64,000 bases of DNA from Papio anubis (GCF_008728515.1 NC_044978.1:9120452-9184451); one strand, 5' to 3'. Shown: positions 45,258 to 57,764, numbered from the stretch's first letter. Notes: generated from the letters alone by a model not told the origin. Numbers and translations: made by a program.

Positions 45258-46689
45258 TTTTGTACCCAAATTGCATTTTGTCTTTTTATGTATAATATGA
45301 AACCCGTAAACATTTAAACATGGAGTTTAAAATATTTTACAGAATTTGAATGTCTGCCAATATGAAAAACAAAACCTGGGGGGAAATTCTGTGACTTTTC
45401 TATGTCTGTTTTGCTTTGAAATCAATTGCCATGGCTGCTCATAGTTAAGGTTTGAATCAATCATCTCATTAAGATTTCATATTGTTCATTAAAAAATTCA
45501 CTGGCATTGCTCATGGATGCTATATTTCTTGCAATGTAATTTTTATTTTTAACAAATATAATGGGATGTATGGGGAAGTGGGGAAGTTTTGTGTTATTTG
45601 GCAACTCCAGAAGGACATCCACCTGCCTCTATAGAACACTGCTCTTGTTGGTCAAAGCTGTTTCCAGGGCTTAAGATACAGAATTCTTTGACTTCATTCA
45701 GTGTTCTGTGCTTTCTAGCCACTGGCAGAGAACTACATACATTTTTACAACTCTTTCCATTCTTTTACCTGCCAGACACATACAAAAATATGCTAATAAA
45801 TCAAGGAATACGCAAAAGAAGGGGCAAAGTCAGGTTCATCAGAGCCATGTCCATTTTAGCATGCAAAATATGCATAATTAATATAAAACGAGGGAAATAG
45901 AATTGGCAGAAAAGTGTGTATTGGTTTTATCTTTCAGGGGCAGATGAGACTTTATTTTCAATGACTATATTGTGTTTTGAAAGAAAATAGAAATATGAAA
46001 AATGATAGAAATTATAGTAATCATGAAAAAGTAGTTATTTTGATTAGTGATTTGTTTCTAAAATTGTTTGAATGAATCTTCATTAATATTTCTGAAGAAG
46101 AGAGTATAAAATGTAAAGTAATAATTATATGTATATACTGTTTCAATAGAATATGTGTTATGATTTAAAAAAACAAAAAGGTTAGAACAATTTTGCTTTC
46201 CATTCTTAACTTCTATTATATTCTAGAGAGGAAATAAAGATCTTGACTTATATAAATTAGTTTCGAAGCAAAGGACCAAAGTAATTAATGCTTAGGATTT
46301 TGCTTTGTTTTACGATGATGAAAAAAATATATTATCATACAACAATTTACAAAAAGTACACAGACTATAGTCAACTAGAAGTAGATAAATAAACCAAAAT
46401 AGAATTAAATCAAGGCAAACAGTATCCAATAAGAAAGTAACAAACCAGGAATGTGATTAATACACAAAATACATTACAGAGTAATACATCAATACAAATA
46501 GTATGAAAAACTCCCATCTTCCATACAATATTCTCTCCATAGTCTCCCCTATTTGGCTAGGTGATCAAATACTTCCAGACTAGAAAGAAAAATAGGGCTG
46601 CATATGGAGACTTGATCAGATTCTTTCTGGGCTTGATCAGATTCTTGACTGGTTGTTAGCATTATTGATCCATGCTGTGCCTGTGACTG

Positions 46690-47245
46690 GCTTTCCTGAA
46701 TGGTCTTTATAAAACATATCTGCTCATGCTATACTCTTGCTTAAAATCCCTCAGGGTCTCCAGTGTGAAAGGGCATCCTTCAAAACCTAACGATGACATG
46801 GAAGAAGCTCTGTGATGTTGCTTGCTTCTCAATTATGCTCCATCTCATAGCCATCTTCACTACCACAATTGTTCAAGAGTTTTCTCAATAGGACCAACTT
46901 TGCTTCCTATTTGGGCATTTTTATGTGTTATTCCCATAGTTTCATTTTTCCCATGTTCCATTTCTCTGTCGTTATATGTAATACCATTCATCTTTAACAG
47001 CTAAATACTACCTCTCCTGAAAAACCTTCTCCAGTATCCCCAGCTCTGGAGATCCGAGCTGATGTCTCTCCTCTTGCATGTAACACTGTGCTCTCTGTAA
47101 TTATTTGCTTACAAGTATTTGCCCTCTGGACTATGAATCCCGGATGGCAGGGCTTGGTTTGAATGTTGTTAGAATTCTCAGCCCTGAGGTAAGTCACCAG
47201 TTCATTCATTGTAGGTTTTTAATAAATGGTTGGTGAGTAAACTAG
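46690..47245 (+). mobile_element. L2 LINE 3' part
   Basis: Forward L2 over 550 bp: cttgcttaaaatccctcagg, ctctcctgaaaaaccttctc, atgtaacactgtgctctctg, ctctggactatgaatcccgg, atggcagggcttggtttgaa, and the 3' end tttttaataaatggttggtg. Confidence 0.93.
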
Positions 47246-47755
47246 ACAGGGAGGAAACAAAGCACCCTCACAGAAGTGACTGTCCAGTGGGAAGAAGATT
47301 CATGCTTACACAGGATTCAGACCTTACCGGAAATAACACATTGTCATAATATGCCAGCATAGTGTCTCAGCCACATATACAACTCCCTTTCATATCATAC
47401 ATGGAGAATTGCCCAGGTATCTTCCCAAAGTTATAAAAGTGGAGATTCTGCATTTCAGAATTTGTTTTCACAAAAGTCATTTCCACATCTAGTCCACATG
47501 AACAAATACTGAAGGCACACAACACAAGATTGGTTTGAACTGCATTCAAAGGGTGCCATTGGTCTTTTCTCCTGGTAAATAGCATGCCTCAGTAATGACT
47601 TTCCAAACCATCTGATCAAACAGAAGTATAAAGGAAGAAAGGTGAGTAATTTTTTTTTTCCCATAGAATCAGAAAGGACAACTTGGAGAAGGTCACAACT
47701 TCAGTCTGTATCTTTTGAATAATTCAACTAGTAGCATCATATCATTTGACAGGGT
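47246..47755. other. Unique sequence
   Basis: Overlapping minus-strand frames of 69-72 codons (47367-47664) without domains. No repeat recognised. Confidence 0.45.
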
Positions 47756-48560
47756 GATACTGTGATGTATTATTAATACAAATATATAGAGATCTGGTCT
47801 CTTCCCTGGTTTCTAGCACACAGCTCCTAAAACTCTAGGAATCTGGGGAGTGTTAAGAGGAGGGTTTTGTATGCAAATGAGATGACTGGTGGTTGAGGAC
47901 TCTTAAACAGCTTCAGGACGGGGCTGGTCACCGGAAAGAACAAGGCAGGATTAGAGGGCTGGGGCTTTCAGCGCCATCCACAGACTTCTCAGGAGGCAAG
48001 AGGGACTGAAGATTCAGTTGATCTGATGATAAGGCCAATGATTTAATCAATCATGCCTACATAATGCTGCTTAATAAAAACTCAAAAGGACTGAGTTCAG
48101 AGCTTCCAGATCACTGAACAGGTGGGGGTCTCTGTAAAGTGGTATGCTTGGGGAGGGCATGGGAGCTCCACACGCCTTTCCCATGTACCTTGCCCTACAC
48201 ATCTCCTCTATATGGCTGTTCTTCCATATCTTTTGTAATACCTTTCCTAATAAATCGGTAAACTGAAGTAAGTGTTGCCCCGAATTATGTGAGCTACTTT
48301 AGCAAATAAATTGAACCCAAGGAGGAGATTGTGGGAATCCAGATGTATAGCCTGTTGGTCAGAATCACACATCGCAACCTGGGGCTTGCAATTTGAAGTG
48401 GGAAGAAGTCTTGTAGGACTGAGCCCTGAAGCAGCAGGATCTGATGCTTTCTCCAGGTAGAAAGTGCCAGAATTGTATTGAATTCAAGGTTATCCAGAAT
48501 TTCTTGCTTGGTGAGTGGGAGACATCCCATACACATCTGGTGTCAGAAGTGTTGTGTTCA
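47756..48560 (+). mobile_element. Old ERV-type solo LTR
   Basis: About 800 bp with LTR layout: tatgcaaatgagatgactgg, gaactcctg-type promoter region, ccaatgatttaatcaatcat, gagcttccagatcactgaac, a poly(A) signal in tttcctaataaatcggtaaa, then ttatgtgagctactttagca, tgtaggactgagccctgaag and a terminus catctggtgtcagaagtg. Same family as the split LTR at 2955-3730. No internal sequence adjoins it. Family name and exact ends unresolved. Confidence 0.82.
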
Positions 48561-50439
48561 GATTAGGAAAAATGCTTTTCTTTTTGTCTACTAATAACCA
48601 GAAAAACTAGTTTCTGAACTCCACCACTCCCAAATTCAGATACTGTATGTGGGTATATGAACATATTGAGTAAAACCCATGTTTAATTTCCAGCATAATG
48701 AACATTAAAATCTGATAAATTTCTGCAATTTGTATATGAAGCTTAATTCCCTGCTCCGAGGTCAGAAAGAATCCTGTTTTACATCCTTCATTCAGGAGTG
48801 GTGAAACGTGGAATTTTTCATCTATGTTTTTATCCATGGTGATCTCCCTTGTATTAGTAAATAAAAAGTTTATTAGGGTGATCACTGATTGCAACATATT
48901 GTGGTTGATTGTTAGCCATAGCTATAAGTGCTTGAACAAATTCATGAATTTCATCTTTGAAAATAATGAGAATATGATTTTTCTAAATTATAAAGATTTT
49001 AGAAAATAAACATTCTGCTAAAATGTAGCAAAAAGCTAATTCTAACTCATTTTCTTTTATTGATTGCTAAAAGTCTCCCGATAGGGCTTATTTCCTATAT
49101 TAAGTTTATTTACATAGGAAATCACTGCCTGCCAGTTCACTGAAGTATGGCCCAGGCCTTGACCAAAAGGTTTCTTTACGTCCCCACAACCTCATACTTA
49201 AGTTAGGACACACACGTTTCTCTTAGGTTCTTTCTTCATAGAGTAAGGAACCTAATTTTTGCCCCAGGAGTACATTTGATATACCGTTTTGTCTCTAATG
49301 GCACAATTCTGCCAAAATCACATACTGACTACAATTCTTTGGATAATAATAATAAGAAAAGCTGGTTGATCATAACACTCTGATCCTTCAGGTGGAGTTA
49401 ATAGCAGTAGGTTGAAACCATAATTCACATCGTAAGTTACACAGCAGTTGTGCCTGTAACACAGTTAGGAGAGAGGTGACTTTTCATGCAGAAATACAGT
49501 AGCACTTAAACATTGAAAAACTACTTTCTGTACTGCTGTGTGAATATTCTAGGGAAAAAAAAAATACCTGATTATTTAGTATTTTCTCAGGCAAAACTCC
49601 CAATAAATTTGATGAGAAGTTTCCCTTACTAAACAGTGCAGAATTAGCTCATTTAATTTTTCTTGAGCTATTTTACGGTTTTGCAATAAAGTAGAATATA
49701 CATGCCCAATAAAACTTGTTAAGAGTCAGCTCAGGGATGTGTACTTATTCTTTTATTGTATACAAATAAATGCTTGAAGTATAGATCTTTATTTCTGTAA
49801 TATTTATTGTTATTTCATATCTTGACATAAGAACGATTCTACAAGGGCTTTGACAAATACAGTGAAACTAAACAACCATTCAGTCTACTCCAGTAAATTT
49901 GCATCTGTGTTTCCCATGATGATGCTGCATTTTGTACTCTTTCATATTTTAGAGTGGGTATGTCACATCCATCAATAGTTGGGAATTGCACTCACTATGA
50001 AGCAGAACCCTAACACATAGAAGTGCCAAACTGATGAAAACACGAATTGAAAAGCAATGAAGCAATCCCTAATGAACAGGCGAACATGACTTCTTTAGCA
50101 CTAAAAAATCAATGAGGTGAAACAGTTTCCCCCACCAAATGAATATGGTGAAAATCAACCTATCTTTGAACCCTGTAATTTCTCATCTTCATACCAACCA
50201 TATACATGGAACCACCGTTCTAATGTGCCTGAGTTTTACCATTGAGAGCAAGATAAGGTACGTTTCTTTAGCAGTTCCCACGTACCCATTAACCCTTTGA
50301 ATTTGAATGTTTTGAAGACTTTCAGTAGTCAGCAATAACCTTGTGTTTAACAAAGCCAAATACGTTTTTAAAGTTCATCCTACTCTAACAGCTAAAGTAT
50401 GAAATTCTTCTAGGATGGCTTCTGTGGGCTGACACTCTA
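48561..50439. other. Unique block
   Basis: Nearly 1.9 kb with no recognised transposon. Opposing frames at 48607-49009 are unsupported. Confidence 0.45.
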
Positions 50440-51230
50440 CTTCTTCTCTTCCCACTGAAGAGCGCCTTTAAATTCTGCTATGGTATTATTTTCCCCCTTA
50501 AGTTTTATCTCACCCCATAAATGACAGTATTGCTCAAAGCTTCTGCTTTATACTTTCATCCTTTCTCTCTTCCTGCTTCCTTTTTCTTACCACTCATCTA
50601 CCATTTTCAGAACTGACTACCTCTATCTCTAGGCAGTTGACACCCAAATGTACAACTGCAGTTCTGTTTATCATACAAGAACCAGTCCTGAATTTCGGCT
50701 TCCACTCAAATATGTATGAGAATTTCCCCTAGGTGGTTGAATGTCCTGGCCTCAGGCTGACTTTGTCAGCCTTAATTCATGCATCCAGTATGATCGAGGC
50801 ACAATGCTCCTAGTGGAGAACACAAGGATGGCAGGACACAGCCTGTGTTCTTTCACAGTTTGCAAACATATAAACAGACAAAAACAATGCAACGTGACAG
50901 CTAGTGAAATAGAGCAAAGCTCTGTAAGGACTCAGAGCATTTCTTTCTTGTCCTGTCCCCATTTATTCTAATTGCATCACTGTTTTCCCATACTCCAAAC
51001 TGGAAACCTCAGATTTATCCTTTGTTCCTCCAGTTGACAATTTCCTCTAGCTTTACTTCTGAATCATGGTTTGAAGGAGCTCCTGCTTTATATACCTTTG
51101 CCTTTCAACTGCATCTCCTCCTATAATAATACTTCTATAATCCCATTACTTCTGCCTCTGGCTTCCCTAACATGGATAGATTAAGGACTCTCCATGATGG
51201 GTCCCAACCTATTTTCTGTTTCTACTTAAT
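50440..51230 (+). mobile_element. L2 LINE, internal part, diverged
   Basis: Resembles the region upstream of the L2 3' end: aggcagttgacacccaaatg, tacaactgcagttctgttta, cagtcctgaatttcggcttc, and later ctggaaacctcagatttatc, ctttgttcctccagttgaca. The middle is interrupted by unrelated-looking sequence, so the extent is uncertain. Confidence 0.65.
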
Positions 51231-51518
51231 ACACGCTCACATTCACAATCAAACAGAGCTCCATGATATTTTCCAAACAGATTTTTTTACTAAAAAATGT
51301 ATTTTTTTCCCTTTGAGTTACTCTTATTCTTGGCTCAGAAAATTGAATTCCTATATGTTCTCAAGGTTTGGATAAAATCCAAATTGCCAAGTAATATTTA
51401 CTAGTCCTTCTACCTAAACACAAATTTTCTTTTATGAATTTTCAGAGACATTTATTTACACAGCTTTCAAACTTAGAATATTTTGTGATGCATTACAGTT
51501 TTATATACCCACACAAAT

Positions 51519-51521
51519 GTA

Positions 51522-51558
<37 letters not shown>
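51519..51558. repeat. (CG)n(CA)n alternating purine-pyrimidine repeat
   Basis: tgtatgcgcgcgcgcacaca and on to 51558, strictly alternating purine and pyrimidine over about 40 bp, with five GC steps at the left. Confidence 0.97.
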
Positions 51559-51571
51559 TCCTTCTCTCATT

Positions 51572-51775
51572 AGATGAAGAGATAACATAGTGGAAAGAGC
51601 TAGGTTTTAGAATAAGATAGATCTGCCCTTTACAAACTACAATAGCTTATTCAAGTTACCACCTCTCTGAGTCTTCATTTTCTCATCCATAAAATTAAAT
51701 GTGATAAATAATGCAAAGTACCTTGTAGTAGAGTACATGGCATATTGCAGGTATTCAGTAAAGGCTAGTTGTAAT
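51572..51775 (+). mobile_element. MIR SINE
   Basis: Forward MIR, near complete: gataacatagtggaaagagc, aagttaccacctctctgagt, cttcattttctcatccataa, tgcaaagtaccttgtagtag and gcaggtattcagtaaaggct. Confidence 0.96.
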
Positions 51776-52344
51776 AACAATGAATAATGGAAGTAGAAAC
51801 TTATTGTGAAAAGGAACCATGCTCTCCTACTCTGTTATTTTTGACAAGGTCTAACAGAGGCCTTTGCCTGCACTTGACCCTCAGTAAATGCATTTTCTAT
51901 GAATGAATATATAGATGTGCTATACTTCTTAACAATATGATTTTCTCTCTAAGGACTCTTCAGTGATGCTTCAGATTTCAGATTATCTTTTGTGCTTAAC
52001 ACTACTTTCAGCACATCTTGGATTCTTTTTCCATACCCACTTATAGTCCCTCTTATAGTTACAGAGTTTCTATAAAACCATCATATTAGACACATATTCC
52101 TTGATTCTTCCAAATATTCTCTTTCTGGGACATTTTCTCCATTTCCCGAAATGCTTAATTATCATAGAGTTGATAAGCATTTTCTGGAGCTCTTAATTAT
52201 CACATGGTTGATATGCGATAGGAGATAATTTAACCAATTCTCCATTCCTCTAGCAGCCTCGTCCTGTAGGTGGCCCTGGGAGCAAGCGCTCTACCCAACG
52301 ACTTTTCCTGGTTTCCTCAAGGGTTCAGGGGCAGCATTTCCAGG
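51776..52344. other. Unique sequence
   Basis: A short L2/MIR-like tail (cctcagtaaatgcattttct, near 51880) may be present. Nothing else recognised. Confidence 0.4.
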
Positions 52345-52435
52345 CAGTGGCAGAGGCAGAATCTAAACACAGCTACACACGAATTTAGAGTGTGACTGCC
52401 CAACTATTTACAATGCTACCATCTCTTATTCTCAT
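52345..52435 (-). mobile_element. MIR SINE 5' part
   Basis: cagtggcagaggcagaatct, gtgtgactgcccaactattt and acaatgctaccatctc match the reverse 5' section of MIR. Confidence 0.7.
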
Positions 52436-52479
52436 GTCTTCTGTTTGTTTTCGTTTTTGTTTTTGTGTTTTTGATTTAT

Positions 52480-52780
52480 GACCGGGCGCGGTGGCTCATA
52501 CCTGTAATCCCAGCACTTTGGGAGGCCGAGGCGGGTGGATCACGAGTCAGGAGATCGATACCGCCCTGGCTAACACGGTGAAACCCCTTCTCTACTAAAA
52601 ATACAAAAAATTAGCCGGGCTCGGTGGGCCTGGCCTGTGGTCCCAGCTACTCGGGAGGCTGAGGCAGGAGAATGGCGGGAACCCGGGAGGCGGAGCTTGC
52701 AGTGAGCCGAGATCGCGCCACTGCACTCCAGCCTGGGAGACATAGAGCGAGACTCCGTCTCAAACAAACAAACAAACAAA
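52480..52780 (+). mobile_element. AluY SINE
   Basis: Begins gaccgggcgcggtggctcat, has gaatggcgggaacccgggag and gcggagcttgcagtgagccg, ends with an (AAAC)n tail. CpGs are well kept. One small rearrangement in the linker-following part (gctcggtgggcctggcctgt). No clean target-site duplication was seen. The 69-codon minus frame is Alu translation. Confidence 0.98.
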
Positions 52781-54504
52781 ATTTATATTTCTCTTAAGGA
52801 TGAACATTATTTACATTGATATTTTTAAAGCTTAAATAACTAATAAAATTTGTCCTAAACCCATTATACACAGGTGAAAATGGAGGCTTAGACATTTCAA
52901 GGGCTCACAAAGGATGAGGTTCGAAAATAATTTCCCTAAGAATATAGATCAGTATAAACATCGGTAACAGGTATGAGAAGGGGACGATCATGAAGAAAAA
53001 TTACTTTTTCATATTTAGACTATTTTAAACATATGTGATATAGAAAATATAATCCAAAAGGAAAAGTATGTGAATAATTACGTTCATTCACAAAACATTT
53101 TCTACACACTTTATAAAAACTACAAAAGTTTGCCGCATACATATTTCATCATGTATGCTTTCATGCATGTTTTTGAAGTAATTTTGGAAATAAAATATTT
53201 GCACAATTTTAAATATGTACAATATTTACCTTTAAAATGAAATATAGGGATTTAAACACTTTTTTTGGTACAATGTTGAAGCTATTATCTTGAAATTCTC
53301 TAGCCTTCTTCTAGCACTAAATGTTCTATCAGCATACTAAATGTTTTCTATAGTAAAGAATAATTTGAAAGAACTACTCAAAATATGGAGTTGTCTATGT
53401 TCTCCTATGCTTTGCAAATATATATATATATATTTTTATTAGGTTTAAAAACAGTTTGGCAGAACAAATATTTTTCTATATCTATAAAAGTTAAAACACA
53501 ATTTTCCAAAAATGAGAAAATTAAAACTCTCATGTGATACTAGAAGAAAAAGTATAAAATTATATTACTCAACTTGATTAGAGATGGAACTAGTAAGATG
53601 TTAAAACTGGTCCAAAGAGTATTTGAGAATGAAATTCTTATAAGCAGTACTGGAATAGGTTTTCTGATTTACGTATGAAGCTTGTTAATGTCCAACAGGG
53701 CCATAAACTGTTACCTTTGAAGTAACCTGTTCCATTTGATAGAATTATCTGCATCTCTACTGGACAAAAATCTGCACATTAACTTCCACCTCTACAGTGT
53801 TGTGAAACAACTCAAACAATGGTCATTCAAGCCTAGCACTGCTCAGAAAGAACACCCTGGAATATCTCTTGTCTATTTCCACGTTTCAGATAATATTTCT
53901 GACATGGCCAATTTTGACAATGAGGTCATACACTCTAAAATATATTTGCATATATTTAACATGCATTGGCAACATTTAGTCAAAATATTTATTCCTTACA
54001 CTAGAATACTTTGTATCTTCATTCATGTGTTTGCTTTAATGAACTGAGGGCAGGGTGCCCATATCAAATTCCCCTGAAATGCTAACTGCTGAAGAAATTT
54101 TAGAGAATCTCTAAGAAAAACAAAATGACTGAAGATCTAAGAAAAGAAGAGAACACAAACAGATATACCCATGGAAACAAATAAAGAGGAATTACATAAA
54201 AAGCCTTCTACATATAACCCATTGCCCATAGTAATTCCTATTTTCCGACAGTTCTACCAACAATTCATTAACATTTTATCTGAATCTATCAATCTATCTT
54301 TACTAATAATCACACATTTTTTACTTTACAAGAAAAATATCATACATATCAATGGCACTACATTTTATCATAAAATATGTACTAAAATAGCACAAACAAA
54401 AAAAATGTTTTAAAGTAGTTAGTAAGAGGCCTATTATTGTACCTATTCATTAAGATGTAATGCAAATAACTACATTAGTCTACTTACAGACATATTATAG
54501 TGCC
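52781..54504. other. AT-rich unique block
   Basis: No transposon recognised over 1.7 kb. A short (AT)n run at 53419-53433. A 103-codon frame at 53736-54047 has no domain. Confidence 0.45.
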
Positions 54505-55455
54505 TCTTCATCCCAAATTGATTTCCTATGTCTCCAACAGTGCCTGTCTTGAATAATACCTTCATTTATCCACTCAGGTATTTAATGGGCACCTGAAACA
54601 TAACCCAGTCTAAAACACTCTTGATTCCCCAGGCTTCTGTACCCACTGTCTTCTCTGCCCCTCTCCACCCAGTAGATCACATTAAAAACCTGGGGGTCAT
54701 CCATCAGTCTTGTATTTTTTCTACCCTCAATATTAAATCTCTCAAAAAGCATTTTGGCCTTCTGACCTCTCCTAACCATTGCCACATCTACCACCACCAC
54801 CTCACTAGACATCGTGAACTTCTCCCCAAATTAAATAAATATATTCTCCCTTATGTCACTCTTTCAAAACCCATGTCTCTAACCAGTCTCTTTACTCAAT
54901 GGGCAACAGCAAAACTCTTCTTCTAAAGTCATGCTATATCACTACCATGCCTTTTATCTTCCAATGACTTCTCATCCCAATAAGAAAAAAAAAAAAAAAA
55001 TCAAAACTGTACCATGACCTAGAAGGTGCTATATGTCCTGATCCCTGGGTAGCTTCCTGACCTCACCTTGTGCCTTAGTGTCTGAAATCAGCATGTCTTT
55101 TAGTTTCTCCAAAAGGCTTTCCTCTTTCTCAAGATCTTTCTTCCAGATTTTTAATAGCAATTCCTTTCACATACTTCATAACATTTATCAGAGAGGACTT
55201 TCCTGACTTAAAAATGTATTCCCAACAGTTTTTATCTCTTTAACCAACTTTCTTTTTCTTTGTATTACTAAGCACTCGGTATTTTTTTTTTTTTAAATTT
55301 ATGGTTTACACTTATTTATTGTCTGTTACTGCCTGGAATAAAAGTTTCACAAAAAAACATGGCTATTTTTCCTGTGTTTTGTGGTATCTTCATTGTCCAA
55401 AACAATATCTAAAATATGGCAGGCATTATATAAATATTTGTTGAATGAATGAATT
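54505..55455 (+). mobile_element. L2 LINE, about 950 bp of 3' sequence
   Basis: Forward L2 with coding-end and 3' UTR landmarks: aaaaacctgggggtcatcca, accattgccacatctaccac, caatgacttctcatcccaat, tgacctagaaggtgctatat, tcctttcacatacttcataa, gttactgcctggaataaaag, and the canonical end aatatttgttgaatgaatga. An A16 run is internal (54985-55000). Frames on both strands (54582-54926) are relics of L2. Confidence 0.96.
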
Positions 55456-56449
55456 AAAAAGCAAATGATTAAGAGAATAGTATATATCAACTTAATAAAA
55501 GTTTTTATTGTCTCATACACATGAATAAAAATGCCAAATTACAGTAACTTTGTACAATTTTTCAAGAACAATATTCTTTCTAGGTTTACATGAAGTAATT
55601 GTAAGTAGAACAATTTTATTCTATTAATACAGAAGGAAACCAATAGTCACATAAGTGAGCCTTCTAAGCCCACGATGTTTGACAGAACTTTGAGAAATGT
55701 ACATATTATATTAAAATAATTTGTATCTGTGTCATTTGTCATATTATTAAACATAGATTCCTTGCCTTTCCTCTGTTAATACTATGTTTATAAACATACT
55801 CTTCTGATAATAAAATTCTAATCAAAATACAGCTGTAGGTAAAAAAGATTTACCTACAGCTTTGATATTTTATATTCTGATGTTAAGTAGAAACATTTAA
55901 GGTCTTGTATATTTCAAAATGGACTCCCAAAAATAGTCAAACAGAAATTTTTAGCACATGTTTAAGCTTCTTTCAAGAAGGTTGTTTTTAAAAATTGCCA
56001 TATATGTTCTAGAGATCAGCAAAAATAGCAGAGAATCCTAATTTTATAATTTAACTGATGGAAAAAAAATCTAACATGTCAAAAATTGAACCTTATAATA
56101 ATTAATAAAATTCCTTATTTTGTTTTTATTAAGGTGCATACACATTATGACCTTTCTTATTCCTAATTTTATCACTATTCCTGATAGAAAAGACTAAGAT
56201 GAAATTTAAATAAAAATAGTATTATGCATTTTGAGAAGCAATGTGATGAAGATCAGTAAGGTCTTACTAAAATGCCATGCCACGCTAACAACCTTTGGTT
56301 TTGATAGGATTATTTAACCGGAAGAAGAGCAATAGACTTGGCCGTACAGAAAGGGCCCAGCCAGAGCATATTCATTTCCTGCATTCCCCTTGGGTTAGAA
56401 GGGCTTCACTACATGGCTAAGACTACAGCACCACCTTATCATCTCTTAT
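55456..56449. other. AT-rich unique block with hairpin
   Basis: Holds the 13-bp perfect inverted repeat at 55831-55861. No repeat family or gene. Confidence 0.45.
55831..55861. repeat. Perfect 13-bp inverted repeat (hairpin)
   Basis: agctgtaggtaaa (55831-55843) and tttacctacagct (55849-55861) are exact reverse complements around the loop aaaga. Confidence 0.97.
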
Positions 56450-56466
56450 AAAGAATGACACATTTA

Positions 56467-56789
56467 GGCCGGGCATGGTGGCTCACGCCTGTAATCCCAG
56501 CACTTTGGGAACCCAAGGTGGGTGGATCACTTGAGGTCAGGAGTTTGAGACCAGCCTGGCCAACATGGTGAAACCCTGTCTCTACTAAAAATACAAAAAT
56601 TAGCCAGGTGTAGTGGTGGGTTCCTGTAATCCCAGCTACTTGGGAGGCTGAGGCAGGAGAATTGCTTGGACTCAGGAGGCAGAGGTTGCAGTGAGCCGAG
56701 ATCATGCCACTGCACTTCAGCCTGGGTGACAGAGCGAGACTCCACCTTAAAATAAATAAATAAACAAACAAACAAATAAATAAATAAAA
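56467..56789 (+). mobile_element. AluS-type SINE with target-site duplication and extra 3' sequence
   Basis: Full dimer from ggccgggcatggtggctcac to agcgagactccacctt, tail of AAAT and AAAC units to 56789. The duplication aaagaatgacacattt is at 56450-56465 and 56816-56831. Between the tail and the right copy lie 21 unique bases plus a second A run (see the next entry). Confidence 0.98.
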
Positions 56790-56815
56790 TAATGATCCTA
56801 CGAGGTCATTAAAAA
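56790..56815 (+). other. Possible Alu 3' transduction
   Basis: taatgatcctacgaggtcat and one further t (56790-56810) lie inside the target-site duplications but outside the Alu, and are followed by a run of A. This is the arrangement left when a transcript reads past the Alu tail into flanking DNA and the whole is inserted. Confidence 0.7.
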
Positions 56816-56831
56816 AAAGAATGACACATTT

Positions 56832-57140
56832 GCCACTTTTTCACTAATAAACAATCCATAAGACTTAACCTTCACATTTGAGAGAAATGACATGCAACTT
56901 GCATACTGAATTAATGATATAGACTCAAATCAGAATTGAACTTCTTTATCTACTTGTCAATAATATTACAGCAGTGCTGGCTGCCCACATGTGATGATCT
57001 CAGACTGTCTGATTCATCTGCAATCTGCAACTGGTATTCTTTAATCCTCTCATCTATGGATGGGTTTAGGGAACTCTTCCCTTACCACTAGTTTGAGAAG
57101 TTGTAATAATTGACAAAGGAATTCTTAGGATTCATCTTAT
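56832..57140. other. Unique sequence
   Basis: Nothing recognised. Confidence 0.45.
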
Positions 57141-57434
57141 TTTATTTTTTGATACAGAGTCTCACTCTGTCACCCAAGCTGGAGGGCAATGGCATCATCT
57201 CAGCTCACTGCAGCCTCCTCCACTTCCCGGGTTCAAGCAATTCTCTTTCCTCCACTCCCCAAGTAGCTGGAATTACAGGCACATGTCACCCCGCTCATCT
57301 AATTTTTGTATTTTTAGTAGAGACAAGGTTTAGCCATGTTGGTCAGGCTGGTCTCAACTGCTGATCTCAAATAATCCACCCGCCTCAACCTCCCAAAGCA
57401 CTGGGATTACAGGTGTGAGCCAACGCACCTGGCC
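57141..57434 (-). mobile_element. Alu SINE, full-length dimer
   Basis: Reverse Alu from ttttattttttgatacagag through tttttagtagagacaaggtt to gtgagccaacgcacctggcc. Interrupted short tail. AluS- or AluJ-like divergence. Confidence 0.97.
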
Positions 57435-57764
57435 AAGGTTTATATTCTTAATGTGTGTTGATTTCCATTCTTTAAAGAATAATACAGAAAATAATCATTT
57501 TAATATGTTTATTTTTGTAATACAATAAGAACCTATGTGTGTTTAATTTAAAAATTACGTATTATCTTGGTAACCACATGTTTAATGACCCTGTTTTTAA
57601 TGTATTTTAAACTACCTCAAGTCATTGACTTGAGGCACAAAGGCTATTAAAGTCAACAGATTTAGGCAAACTCTAACTCATAGCAACATTAAGATGATCA
57701 AATGAGATAGCATGTTATCAAATGCCTTTAAAACTGTGAATTTTATCTAAGTGTCTTAATTTCT
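57435..57764. other. Unique sequence with a palindrome
   Basis: Nothing recognised except the 21-bp palindrome at 57615-57635. Confidence 0.45.
57615..57635. repeat. 21-bp palindrome, 10-bp arms
   Basis: cctcaagtca and tgacttgagg are exact reverse complements separated by one t. Confidence 0.97.

Larger units (their letters stand above)
44801..46689. other. AT-rich unique block with local repeats
   Basis: Includes the degenerate 94-bp tandem array and the 14-bp hairpin listed separately. Otherwise no repeat family. A 103-codon frame at 45589-45900 shows no domain. Confidence 0.45.

Noticed and set aside
56439..56771. 110-codon minus-strand frame
   Set aside because: Antisense translation of the Alu at 56467-56789.
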